DNA of 64,000 bases from Phoebastria nigripes (Eukaryota > Chordata > Aves > Procellariiformes > Diomedeidae): the NCBI GenBank assembly GCA_035582835.1, contig JAYKAV010002918.1, positions 469,777 through 533,776 on the forward strand, written 5' to 3'. Below are positions 1 to 13,100 of the stretch, in pieces. A model generated the notes under the pieces. That model was not told the origin of the DNA and made no database searches. It saw only the letters and a program-made list of their open reading frames with translations. Made by a program: the position numbers and the translations under genes. The first letter of the stretch is position 1; the number at the start of each line of letters is the position of its first letter.

Positions 1-3000
1 TCAAAACTAAACTGAAGGAAAGATCTTAGCAATCTAAACATGAACCACACATCTCGAATAACTGATCTCAAAGTCAGCAGAAATAGGCTCAGCTTTTTTG
101 CTGATTTAGCAAGAAACTCCAGTTTTATTTTAAGGGCCCTTTCAGGGTAGAGTTTGAAAAATGAGGCCCTGTCTACCTTGCCAGCACCTTGGGAAAGCTG
201 TGTGGCCAGTTTATGTGAGCAAGCAGAGTTTTATTTCCNCTGTTCTGTCCAAACTCCCATTTGGTCTCCCTCAAGCAATATTTGCAGGCATGGCAATTCC
301 ACCCAAGAAGCAGTTGCATCTCAGGTTCAGCATCTGAGCTTTGCAGAATTTCATAGTCAGGATCCTCATATTTGAGCCCATACAAATACCGAGTATTAAT
401 ACAAGAGTCTTGACTTTTTCAGGCATGCGTCCTGAGCCTTCACCAAAAATCGCAGAGATTGCTTTGGAGGAGATCAGATTTGCATGAGGGTCCACCTCTG
501 GAACTGGCAGCACCGCTGGTGATTTTACCATTAAACCAAGGCTCCACTCCAAGGTTAAGCCAGAACATCTGTCTGTCTCCAAATAAGACAGGACTGTTCC
601 TACCTCCCCTTTATTCCCTTGCCTTTTTTTATTACTGGGTTATTTTTCTGCCCATTCACGAGCTGAGTCAAGGAATACCCAAGGAATAAGAGCTTGCAGG
701 AATGGGACCACTTCTTCGTGCAACAACAAGATGGTAGATTTTTTCAGCCTAGCTCAGGGTTTTTCTATGCTGGAGCTAGTCAAATAATACTCAAGACCCA
801 ACCCGTATTTTCCCTATTATGAGCCTAACTGTATTGATCTATAGAAATAATTTGGGGGGGGCTGCAGAAAAAAAAATCACAGGACGTCCAATAAAATCTT
901 TGCAAATAATGGTTCCTGTCTTTGTCTCATCTGTCATCTGCCCCTCCCATGGTCCATTCGTGATTCAATATCTTAAACTTTTTAAGGAGGCAAGAAATAA
1001 AAAAAAAAAAAAGGCATTTCCAATTCTTCTCCAAATATAAAACCTACACACAACAAAAACTCAGCTGCATTTATTTGTATCGATCGAGAAGGTATTTACT
1101 TCAAGCACTGAACAAATGTCTCTGCAAACATCAATATTGGTATTAGACTCATAAATGTCGTCTATATTTCATAATGCGAGAAGCAATGACTTTTGGGAAT
1201 GCTCAGGCCCTTCATTCATTCCATCTTTTTATTTATTTTTTTCTTCTCTTCTCTGGAAGGAGGCTGCAGGGCTGTGATATATTTAGTCCCATACTTCTGA
1301 GTTCGCTGCCATGGCTGCCAGTGAATATAGATTTAGCCAGTTGGCTCAACCCAGAGCAGAGTCTGTTTCAGGAAATGGATGGTCATTTTAAAGGTTTCAG
1401 TGCAGTTTCACTTGGCATTAGGTACATAGCCCACAGGGGAAATGTAACAGTCATGATACTGGGTTCTTCCTAACTTTCGGCTTTGGGACAATGTCTGGGT
1501 ATCTTTGCTCCGGCATCCCAAAGCAAGGGGCATACAAGAGCTCACGCATCATTTCCACTCTACAAAGGAAATGAAGGCTCTAAAATCTAAGCAGTTAAAT
1601 TTGTGGTCAAGAAATTAAACAGGCACTTCAGTAGCTGCACCAGCTCCAACAGCTTCTATCTTTAGACCAGTTTCTCTCCAAGATCCCATTACTTTTTCCC
1701 CCATTCCTTCCTAATTTACCAAATCACTCCTTGTCTTACAGCATCGGATCTGAAGAAATACTGACACAGTTGAGGTGAGGCTTGGGTAGAGAGCTTAAGC
1801 AGAAGGTACAAACACTGGCATCCTCAAAGCTGTCCTGGGGGGCTTTGTCTATCGGGTGTACCCCAAGCTTTCCTGGCCCAGCTTGTTGCAGGCAGGCTCT
1901 TTGCCACCACTTTTCTTCAAACACTTGAGAAAAGCAGACAGAGTACCATCCCTTTTATAGAAATAACTCCCAATCTGTTGTTTTAAGAGCTGGATAAATC
2001 TAGTCTTCCTAAATGCCCATCTCTAAAGCTGCCACTGCCTTTGTCCTAGCCTTATTTTCAAGTTAAACTGCCCGAAGCAGCTTGGGGAAATGCTTGGGAC
2101 CACAGTGCAAGAGCCCTGCCTCAGCCTGCGCTTCGGTGCCAGTCAGGCATCCGTTATTGAAGTGCTGGAGCTGAAAGAAGAGTTCCCCTGCCCACTTCAG
2201 AAGCTGTCATCCAGAAATGAAGGAGTATATTATATTTTTTTGGGCACAAACCCATCTTCTAGGCCATGAAAGGAAACAAATATGTTAATTCAAAAAAAAA
2301 AGGGGGGAGGGGGAGGAGGATGACTCTGGTTTATTTCTTGCATTGCCTCGAGAGAGAAATGCCATCTTTCATCTTCTTTCTCTCTTTCTTTTCTTGGTAT
2401 TTCCTTGCCCTCCTTTCCTCTGAGTTTCTGAAGAAATAGGAACAGCCATGCAAGCATGAGCCTGGCTGTGATGTGTCCCAGGGGAACAGGGATGACACGT
2501 GGCCATCCAGGCCTGAGTTGCAAAGGCCACATCAGGCCACGAGCAGGGCTAATCTACTCTGTGTCTATCTCAGAAGATACCTGAGATGACAACCATGGCT
2601 GCCCTTACGCTTCACCCAGGCATTGGAAGTCCATGCACTGACTTCTCCAGGCTCATAAGGGGCTCAGCTTATTAACGATAGTGAAAAAACATGGGCAAGA
2701 TCCAGTTTCAATCTCTGAGAGGCAAGAGAGGGAGCCTAGGGAGGCTTTTCCCCACCAGAAGGTCCTGCAGAGCTCAAGATGCCATGGGATGTAGCTCAGG
2801 TCAGACCATTGCCTCACCAGGGGAGAAAGCAAAAGCCTATCTCTGCTTAGCTGAGATTATCCTCTTGAGCAGTCATGCTCACCAGCTGGTAAGGTGTGTT
2901 TGATGTCTGCAAAGTGCTTTGAAATCCTCAGATGAAAGGAGCTTGGGAAGCACAATGTATTATTTTGACGAGGTGTTTCAATAGCTAGCACCAAGCATGG

Positions 3001-4839
3001 AAATTGGATAGGCCATGCTCTGACAACACTGCACACATGAACGCATCCAGCGCTGCAGCTCAGTCTGCTTTCTGACTGGTGCCCAAGGATTTTTGTACAG
3101 GGTCTGGGGACTCTGGGATGTCTGTGTCCATGGATGAGAGAGGAAGGCCATGGAAAAACATGGGAAGTCATGTGTCTCAGTTTCCTTACAGTAAAACAAA
3201 AATGATACCATCTTCCTGTGTAATCTACTTTATATTCCAGCCAAGAATTTTTTAAGCCCTATGACTGCCCTCACCTCCTCTCATCTCTCTCTCTTCAATT
3301 GTCCATATGAGCTTATTACATATTCCTCATACTCAGAGTTGGAGAATGACAGCTTTCCAAGACTGTATTACAGTCCTTATACTCTTTATACCCTTTACAT
3401 TCCTTATAAAAGGAGTAGATTAAATGACCAACAAACAAAACTGAAATCTCAATATTATTTAATAGGATTGTCCCTTGATATCCAGAGAAACTTAAAGCTG
3501 ACAGAAAAAATAACATTTAAAAATTTAGGAGAAGGCTCCCTGAGCTGATTCAGGTAGTGAGAGATCACCTCTCCAAGTTTCATTGGGAGTTGTGGAGTAG
3601 CTGTGGTTTTATTAAAGTTTCAAGACTCAGAGGCATGTGATGAGATTCAGCTTTCAGTTCAGTAACTTCCAGTGCTGCTGATAAAAAACAGCAACTTAAA
3701 AATAACACCTCCCCTCCAGCTTCAAATCTCACAAAATAAGTTAAAAAATGAGAATCTGACAAATTTTCCATTTAAAAAGTCACATGCTTCAAAAGACAAC
3801 CTCCAGATTTTTTAGAAAGTGAGTTCTGAAGTTTTGGAGGCTGCAATACTTTGCAGGTGGTTCTCAGATGAGTGATTTCAGGCTCTATTTCCCTGAGCAG
3901 AGGCCAGCACAGGGACAAAGTGCTTNCAGGAATCCAGGCTGCTGTAAGGTGATGCTCCTGGGAAATAGTTGTGTGATGTAGGCAGAGCTGAATGAGGAGT
4001 TCTGGGTGTTTGGACTTGCTAATACTGAAGAAAAAGCAATATTGTTACATCATTGCTTCCTTAAGCTTGGGCATGCCTTCCCCCACTCCCTGGTGTTTCA
4101 ACAGCTCTTCTACTCCCCATCGCTGAAGAATGGAGACAGTCAAACTCCTCAGAAGATTATAAGAAGGACACCTAAGAAGATTTCAGGTCCAGCTCTGGAT
4201 CTCCAATACATCAGAAAGCAGGGAAGGTTCCTGGAGGAAATAGCTCCTCCAGCTATTAGGTAGCTTGGAGAAAGGGACATTCTAGTTTCTCAGTACCATC
4301 AAAACGCAAGCCTTCAATACCTCACTTGGAAGCATACACTGTAGTAGCCCTCATAAACAGTAGCCCATCATGTTTACCCCTGCTGTGGGATATGTGAGTT
4401 TCCTGGTCGGGGAGGTTTGCCGGTCTGTGGGTTTGTACCTATCCTATGGGTTCTCCTTCTCATGCTCCCAACATGTCCAGAGCCTGCACCTGAACACAGG
4501 CGTATGTTCAAGGGCAGTGAGAAGTATCTGCGTGTTGCCATTATATGAGCAGATATTGGTATTGCAGCTTGTAGAGGACAAAGGGACAAACCAGAACTCC
4601 TCTCTCTTGAGACAGGAGCATGCTTTGTCCTGAGCAGAGATGAGAAATGCCCAGCACTTAGCTAATAAAATAAAATGGAATGGAAAACCCACAGCCCTGC
4701 ACGTCATTAGGCTGCAATTCAAAATCCAAACACAAATAAAACAATTTCCCTGTTAACTGAAGCTTGCAGAATGAGAGTCCTGGACATGTTTGTGTATGCT
4801 GTGGCTTCAGATGACAAAGAGAAAAAAAAAAAACCTCCT
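1..4839. other. Non-coding stretch, little recognisable
   Basis: Only short chance open frames occur. Noted items are an A run at 999-1012, an A10 run followed by a G-rich purine tract at 2292-2320, the MIR-like tail at 3166-3225, and two N bases. I see nothing else. Confidence 0.7.
3166..3225 (+). repeat. MIR-like fragment
   Basis: GTCTCAGTTTCCTTACAGTA, then AAACAAAAATGATACC, parallels the MIR tail word order. Confidence 0.38.
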
Positions 4840-6220
4840 TCTAAATGGGTGAAGTAATATTTCTTTGTAATTTCTGTAATTTACATAGCGACAGAATGCG
4901 CAGCGAGGTTGGCGTAAACTGCAGTACAAAGAGCAAGGCTGGTTACATTAGGGTATCTCATGGCCCAAAAGATGATTTTTAGCCTTGCAAACCTCCCCAA
5001 GAGCCCGGTCTAATCAGACTGCGTCCCCTGTGAGGAGGTGATGGCAGGGAGACTGCTCAGAGGATGCTCGAGGAGATGTCCCCAGCGAGAGGCTGCGTGG
5101 TCCTGCTAGCGCTGCAGCCAAGCGGCTGGGCTGGAGCGAGACTGAGCTGGGATGACGGCGAATCTCCAGCAAACACTGCTGGCATCAGGGGCTGGGAAAG
5201 GGTCCTGTCCCCACCACCCTAACCTTTAGAATTAATTAATCAGAGGAACTACAGATACGCCAGTTTTTGGTGTAAAAAGCCCGTTCCAACAACCACAATA
5301 TTTGGCCCTGTTTTATAAAGAATAACAACAATAATTATAATCTAATGATTACTCCTATAATTATGAATAACTGCAGATGTCCAACCTTTTATCTAAATAA
5401 AATAACAATAATATTAATATCTGATTGTTATAACTAATGACAAATATGTGCAATGCAATAACAAGCAATTAACACAATCTGTAGGTTATTAATGTCTCGT
5501 TTTCACTCATGTTATTATCATGTGAAGAACATTTCAGGAACGTTCATTTTTCAGAATGACCCAGGACCTCTTTTAGGAAATTTTGTTTGTTTTAAGCTGA
5601 AAACAAATTACAACTTCCACTTCCAGTACTGAGTTCTGGCTTTCTGAGATGGGCAAACATTTTAGGGTTTTTCAAGCTTTTTTTTTTGCACGGAGATACG
5701 GTCTTGGCAGCTTTTGAAGGTAACTAGGGCGGCTCTGCATCATGCAGGAGAAAACTCAACTATTTGGCCTCTTGGTCTGCTGAAAAATCCATTTGTTCTG
5801 ACTGGAAAGCAAAATATGGCAATCAATGTGATTTGGTGAAACTGGTCAGGTTTAACAAAACCTTTTTTATTAAAATAAATCCTCCCTGACTGATTGTAGC
5901 AGCGAGGGAGGCTGGAAAATGCCAGCTGTGAGAGAAACACGCCCATGACGCATGGCTCGAGGAGGGCAGGGGAAGGGGAATGGCTGGGGTACGTTTTTCT
6001 CTGTCATTATCCGAAGGGGATGGCCTGAACCAGCTGCTCCATTAGCTCTAACCCGGAGCAGCCCTCGGGCCTCTGCACTGGAAAGCTCAGGTACCGGCAG
6101 CCGCTGGATGTGAGGATGAGGCTGAGCTCTGCTTCCTCTGTGCTTCAGCCAACGCTGCGCTGCCAGGGAGGCTCTGAACCTGTCTGCTCGGTGGCAGGGC
6201 TGCCCAGCGAGCCCTCAAGG
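4840..6220. other. Composite CpG-enriched / AT-rich / CpG-enriched interval
   Basis: 4888-5160 carries about 14 CpGs, including a cluster in GCGACAGAATGCGCAGCGAGG and another in 5101-5160. 5225-5520 is very AT-rich with many AATAA and TAATTAAT words (for example TTAATTAAT at about 5231) and almost no CpG. 5938-6210 is GC-rich with about 13 CpGs. No coding exon is recognisable. The interval may contain regulatory DNA. A first exon of a non-coding RNA cannot be excluded. Confidence 0.35.
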
Positions 6221-8179
6221 GACTGAATGAAGACAGCACCCAAAATTTGTCACATGGCTACGCTCACAGCCCGGTGACCCTTTCCAGATGAAGTACCTGC
6301 AACCTCATTCCCACTCAAGGAACAGGGCTGCTCTCCTTTTACTACCTGCCCATGTCCTTTTACCGAAAGATCTGTGAATGTGATTGTCATTGGAGAAAAA
6401 AGGATGTGGCACCTGCTCTGAACAATTAATCCACCTTGTTTCTGATCATTTAACTTGTTCTTTCTCCCCCACAAAAGAGCTGATTATGCACGGTCTATCT
6501 GTGCAAACGTAAGACATCAACTGGAGTACATCAACTAGGCATGAAGGAGGAACAAACTCCTGGGCACTGGAAGGCTTTCAGTCAATGTAACAGAGGAGAC
6601 GGAGGAGGAAACTGCTAGATAAATTGTCAACAGCAAGTAGTTGGTGCAACTCTGCTCCTCTTTGCAGTACATATTCTTCTCCATTTCCATTCACACTTGC
6701 AGCTTAAAAATAGCAGAGTCTCTGTCCCTGGCAAAGAGGTGTCACCCTCGGGTGCTAGATTCACTCAGATAACGCAGCCTCTTCCTGTGGAAAAAGTCCT
6801 CTCGATGTATTTGGAAATAACGAGCTCTCCCAAGGAGTCTATCTGAACTAGAGGATCCTCTAGAGAGGCTCAAAACCCAGTGCCTGGCCCCAGACGTCTC
6901 TCGGAAACCTGACTCCTCCATCCTTGCTCAGCTCCACGGCTCTACTCTCTGCTATCATGCCTGCTTTCTCAGGGGTAGGATGAAAGGGACCTAAATCTGA
7001 CCATAACAGGGAAGATCCACCTGCAGATTCAGTGTTTGAGCCCTTGCTCTGCTTTCCATAGAAAGCTGAAATGCCACTGGCTCACTGAGGCAGCTCTGGG
7101 TGTTTGCAAGAGTCCCTCCTTGTCACTGGCATCAGCTTTGCTGTCCTGGGGGTCTGTGTGCTCCTTTCTGTCACCATCCCACGTGGCACTGCCCTGCAAA
7201 AGAGCCTGGGCTGGTTTGGCCCTGAAGGCACTTTTCTGGCAGCATCAGGGGCTGGGATGGCAGTTCTGCAAGACAGGACAGCAGCAGGCTGGGAGGCAGA
7301 GCGCTCCTGCCAGATGCAATTGCATTGTAATGAAAAATGAAGCATGAAGCTAGCTGGGAGGGATGTTGGCTTCTGGCACTCCCGTCCAGTGCCAGATCTG
7401 CCGGCAGAGGATGAGGAAGGCATAAAAGCACCTGAAGGTGTCACACAATGCGCAGCTTGGCACCCAGACTAAAGGAAAGCTTGGCTGGCTGTAAGAAGAA
7501 AATTAGACAGGGAGAATGAAAAAAAGACATCAGGTTTTGCTGCAGGTTAATTAACCTGGGAGGTCATCAGTACCTTGGCTGAGCTGTCTTCAACAGCTCA
7601 TTAAGAGGTTTTTGACAAATCGATTCCTCCTTTGTTCCGTCTTTCTTCTCAGAATGGGAGAAACTGGCTCCTGTCAGGAGTATGGGATGTGCTCCAGAGG
7701 TCTGGCCAGTCCCTGGCCCTGCCCGGTGCTGCCCAAAAGGGCCCTGGAAGATCAGAGGGAGCTGTGTGCAGCAAGCATGTCTCAGCAGCAGCAATGGGAA
7801 GAAAGCACTCCATTTAGATGAAAGTAAATGGGCTTTTCATTAACAGCTCTAGTTCTTGATGAAGAGCTGAGGGAGGGACTCCTGTCAGCTAAATGCACAT
7901 CAACTGCCCTGTGTCTTTTCCAGCCTCTTCTTGCAACTCCTTCTCCATGCTCCAGCTCTCAAGCCGTCCGCAGTAGGAGGAACTGGGCGCTACAACCAGC
8001 CCAAGCTTAGCTCATCGCTCTCTTCGCCTCAGGGCTTGACTATCCCCTCTCTTTGCTTTCTATCGACTGCTGAAGCTTAAGTTGATACCACGGTCTTCCT
8101 CATCAGAAGGGATCCTGACTTTGGCACTCCCTGTTCATGTTTGCTGGTGCAGCCCTACTCAGATGGCTTCCCAGGCACA

Positions 8180-8325
8180 ATGCCAGTTTGTTTATTTTAC
8201 GTATCATTTGATGAGCGGCTATGAGGTTTTTTTCCTTTAATCTCTGTAATTAAAGCCCCCAGCTGCCACAGCTATAGAAGCGATACAAGTAACAGCAATC
8301 TAATAATACTGCATAATTCATGCCC
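8180..8325. promoter_or_regulatory. Candidate conserved non-coding element
   Basis: TAATTA at 8247-8252 and a CAGCTG E-box at 8260-8265 lie beside TTACGTATC and GAGCGGC, where CpG persists. No repeat was recognised. Confidence 0.2.
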
Positions 8326-10379
8326 CACCACCTTCTTCCTCTCTCCCTGCCTCTCTCTCTTTGTTGATGCTCTCAGGTGCAACACTCCATCTGGGTGGTG
8401 GGACTTGTGAGGGAAACAACAGACCTTTTGCTGGTCTAGCCCAATTCCAGGCAAGTCACCGATACAGTGGAGATATCCGCTGAGCCCAGAGAGAGAAGAT
8501 CTAAAGGCAGAGTAATTTCATTTCTGTGTCTGATGAGTTCATTTGTGCCAGGGTGTATCATATCTCCAACAGTAAAAATCCCTTCTTTCCCAAACCTCAT
8601 CAACAGCCACAGATCAAGCAATACGGTAAAGAAAAGAAGTGATGAAGAACCAGAGCTGAAACTATACTGACACAGGAGACAGCAATTTAATGAAATTGGT
8701 TCATATGGCTTTGGAGCCCTTCAAATTCTGCTGGTCCAAATGAGATCACTCACTCTCCTGTCCTTTTACTTTACTTCTTCTTAATGAACTCAGTGTTAAT
8801 CAATGGAATGATGTGAGTGGAGTATTACTTCTCCACGGTTCAAGTAATACGGCATGTTCACTCTGTTCAGAAGTTATCTGATGGCCAGGTCTCTGGCTCA
8901 GAAAATATGAAGAAACCTAAACTCTTCACAGGAACGCAGTAGGGCCAAAGGCACACAATAATTTAACTGTAATTTTATGATGAAGCTGTTCCTTTGTTTT
9001 CTGTCAGCACGGAGGAACACAGCATTCATCTTCCAGGCAGAGGAACGCCAAGCAGAGATTGAACCCATGTCTCCCATGGCCCAGATAATGCGGGAATGGA
9101 GAGGGCTGCAGGGAACAGGAGCGTGTGATGCTATGGCATGGTCCAGAGGGACAGCAAGGTTATTAGACAACAACGCTCAGAAGTGTCAGCACTACCCTGC
9201 AACAGGCACTGCTGCACCGCTGAGGCTGCCTGCTTCCTGGCCGGTCCCAGGACAAGCAGCACTTTGCAGAGCCATACGACGTGGCTCTTACTGCAGGGCT
9301 GCAGTCTGACAAAATCCCATTTCTTTCCCCCAACTTAAGTTCATAACCTTCCTGCCTTAATGCAGCCTGTGGTTCCCTGAAGGCTTCTTCCCTTTCCCCC
9401 TGCTGTGAGATCTGACATTTATCTCCTGTCTCTCTCATAAGAAGGAAAGGATCAGAAAATCTCCCTAGCTGGAGCGGGAGTCCAGGGGCTGGGATATGCA
9501 ATGGCCAGCAGCAGAGGATAATTTGGGGCCTTTCCTTGTGTACTGTCATACACTTTACTTCTTTTAAAAGTTTAAGGGATTATTTCTCCTCTAATCCTCT
9601 GGGTGAAGAGCTGAGTACGGACCTGGGAATGCTGATAAGGATCCAGCCCTTCCAGGTGTTCCCACACAAGCAGCTCACAAGTGGTTTCTGCCCCTTGGAG
9701 GCATTTCACAGTTTGGATGGTTTTCTGTTCAGCCTCCACATCTCAGTGAGCAGAACGTACTGCAGTCTCAGAGGTCTGGCAGGCTGGATGAGTTTGAACA
9801 TCTTTTTTAAAATGTCCTGCTAACACGGATTGGGAGACACGGCACAGCATCACCCTCAGCTGAGCTGCTCCTGCTACTGCCATTAAACAACGGAGAGGAC
9901 AAGGATGAACGTAGCTGCGTGTGACAGAGAAATATGTCTGGAGATAAGGCTTTAATAGGGTTTTATAGTGCTATTAAAATGCCCGAACATCGCCTATATT
10001 ATAATCCTTCTTTCACTACCCAAAGTAAGATTTCTCTAGAACTGAATTATAGGGGTTAAGTTTTACTAGAGCAGGTCTTTATATCACAGAGAGAAATGGG
10101 TCCCGGGGCGAATGTATCAAGGAGGAGAGCTCCTCTCTCAGGAAAGCACTTTCTGAGCAAGGGGTGATCCTCGGTCTTATTTAGACTACCAGCGGGAGCC
10201 CAGGAGCCCACATCATCGCCAAGGATCCCAAAGGCATCAATCTTTTTTTGTGATAAAGACAGAGAAACCAAACCAAGTCATCTTCATTTTCAGATGCACC
10301 TTTTCTGTTTCCTATTTTATATATTTTTAAGAAAAGCAAACATTTTCAGCAAAGGAGAAAGTTGTTCTGGTAATTCACC

Positions 10380-10397
10380 ACCCCCACCCCCACCCCC
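10380..10397. repeat. (ACCCCC)3 short tandem repeat
   Basis: Three C5 runs are separated by single A bases, with a CC just upstream. The minus strand therefore has three G5 runs with one-base loops, which gives limited G-quadruplex potential because the fourth run has only two G bases. Confidence 0.85.
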
Positions 10398-11089
10398 AAT
10401 TAGCCTTGAATCAGCCTTAAAACTCTTAAACATTCTGAATATTTCTTCCTCCCAATCAGCTCCAAACCTTTCTGCTAATGTCTACTTTGGTCTGAAACCA
10501 CCAACACCTAGAGAAGTTCTTTCTCTTGTGTCATTTATCATCTCTGCTTATTGTTTCTGCTTTCTTTCCATCTTTTTATTACACATATGGCTCTGCAGAT
10601 TACACAGGGACATGCTAGGAAATGTGTCACAAGGGAGACAAACGTTTTTGTTTCATCCCAGAGCAGCTCAGCTAGCAGAAAGTGGATGATAGTATTGGCT
10701 GCTGGAAGAAACTTTAGTGGTTTTCCTTCCTGGAGGGAGGCATCATTGCAATTATCACCAGGTTTGATATAAATACGCGATGTCACATGTGTGACTGGCT
10801 GAGGTCCTAGAGCTTTATTTACAGAAATGATCTTATTTCAAGCTCAGGGTTTCCTTTGGGGGAGGAAAATAAAAAAAAAAGGAAATGTTTCTATTTTTTA
10901 GCAACAACAACCCCCAAATAAATGAACAAACAAGTAAATCACAGAGTTTTCATTCCAACCTCCAAAAAAATCCAGAACGTTGGAATTTTCTGCTTCAAAT
11001 CTCTTAGAGTATTTCTTGACTCTGCGCTGGCTTAAAATTCTTGTTCCTTTTCAGCACAGTAATTTTGCATTTCTAAATCCGATCATCTT

Positions 11090-11270
11090 CATAAAGGCAG
11101 CCACATCCTGCTCTCTCTGGTAGTGCTTTTTTATTTAAGTAACATAATTTCAAACTGATTTAATTGAATGTGTAATGAGCAAAATAATTGTGCCAAACTA
11201 TGCATGCTAGCGATAAGCTATACATGCGTCATATGACATTTCCAAATATTTCTTGAGTTCTTTAAAAGCC
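11090..11270. promoter_or_regulatory. AT-rich candidate element dense in short palindromes
   Basis: Between 11199 and 11235, ATGCAT, GCATGC, GCTAGC and CATATG follow within 40 bp. TTAATTGAAT and ATAATTG homeodomain-like words lie upstream. The combination is distinctive but of unknown role. Confidence 0.2.
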
Positions 11271-13100
11271 TCATCAGCCACCAGCATCGAAACATGCATG
11301 TTTGCTTTATTCAGCTTGGACCTGTCAAGACAAAGCTAATGACTTTGGAGCAGTTGTTGCACGAAATCTGCGGGCACGTTAACCACCTGGCCTTAATAAT
11401 CAAGCAGCCAGGGAAAGAGGCAGGTTTGTCCTTGGCTACCACCCATTTCTGAAAGCCTCCACCCTGTGGGTGAGTGGTCCTGACACCAAGCATGGCCCTG
11501 GCGTGGATGGGGACAGGATGCAATCACAGGGCAGGTCGGTGGATTCAATGTCAGCGCCCAGAAGAGAGCTGAAAAATGCATCAGACAACACAACAGTCGG
11601 TGCTGGCATGGAAAAAGCTTCCCTGGATTCTGGACCCCTCCATAGCTGAACAGATGAAGGTACCTCCTCTCTTCTCCTCAGCCTTAACATACATGATCTT
11701 TTATCCATTGCCAGCTGGAAATTTCGCTTCCCCCACTTTTATTTCTCCACTGGTTTCCCCTTTCTCTCCACTCCAGTCATCCTTCCTGAACTACTCCTTC
11801 CACCCCAAACTCCAGATCTCCTACAGGCACCTGCACCTACCCAAACAACAGAGAAGGAATAATAGCAATAAGTTAGCCTCCACACAGGGCACAGAAACTC
11901 TCAAAAAGAGCTGGGATACGTGCAAAGAGCATCCAAGAAACCCAGCGTGCTCTCTCAGTGGATCAAGGCTTCCAATTATTTTTCAATAAAGGTTTCTACC
12001 AGCTGCAATGAGCTTTACATGCAAGAATGTCTTTACAACATCAAAACCTAGTTAAATCCTGGGAAGAAAAAAAAACAAACCTCACCCAGACAGAGCCTTC
12101 TATAACTCAGTGCTGTCTTTACGCCTATAATCCTTACATTTATACATATATCTTAATTTACTGCCACTAAAAGCCTTTTAGGAAAAAGAAAAGTCATTCC
12201 AGTCTCTTTTTTGATAAGTGCATGAGTATATACATTAGCAAAATTACAAAAAAANAAGTTTTAAAATTATTTTAATTAAAATGTGATCGTACAATTGCTT
12301 AAAGAGATAAAAATAATTCTCATTCATTTTAATTAGTCTTCGTTTTTGCATGCCTGGAGCGTTTTCTCCTATGCTGGGGCCCTTGAACAGTCCTCTAACT
12401 CCTCCTGCCTCTCCTGTCCCCACAGCTCCTTCTCGCTGCCCCTTCTCAAGAGGCAAGAATGGGAATTTGGGGCATGGGCAATATAGGCAGCACAAAAAGA
12501 GAGGAGAATTTCTCTGCCATTGAGAGTAAAACTGCTCAGTCTATTTGCCACACTTATAACTGCAGAAAGATGGTTGCAGGTGCGTGTGCTGCAACAAAGA
12601 AAAAAAAATGGGAGATCCACATCTGGATATGAAGGATTGTGTTGTCACTGTGAGGGAGCAAAGAAGCTGAGCAAATCCAAAGGATTTGTAGGACAGCACT
12701 TTGGATTTTGACAAAACGGTTTTATTTGGAAAATAATGCTTTGTAGAAACTGCACCTTACCCACAGCCTCGCTGAGGCAGGGCTCAGGATCTCTTTCTTT
12801 ACTGGGAATGGGATGTCTGGGAAGGAGAAGGGCCATAGCCTCAGGGTGGAAGTGGGCATCAGAGGGGAGCAAACTGTGCAGCTCTTGTGGGGTCACAGAA
12901 CCCCTCCATGACAGAGGCTGAAGGCTCCAGTCTGCCTGGATTTGAGGGTTGGGGGTTTGGGGGGACCTGTCTGAGAAGCCTGCCCCTAGACAGTCAAGGT
13001 CCAAGCATGTTGCATTCAAAGGCTTTGACCCACTTAGTTCCAAGGCAATATCCACTGTTACAAACCATAATCTTTGATTAAAGACACAGAAGAACAGAAA

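Larger units (their letters stand above)
6221..13100. other. Non-coding stretch with scattered small elements
   Basis: The stretch holds the candidate blocks at 8180-8325 and 11090-11270, the (ACCCCC)3 repeat at 10380 and an N inside an A run near 12255. A 154-codon frame on the minus strand at 12645-13109 has no recognisable domain. A G-rich string at 12946-12964 has three G runs, too few for a canonical quadruplex. Nothing else was recognised. Confidence 0.65.

Noticed and set aside
12946..12964. Possible G-quadruplex
   Set aside because: Only three G runs of three or more are present, so a canonical four-run quadruplex cannot form.
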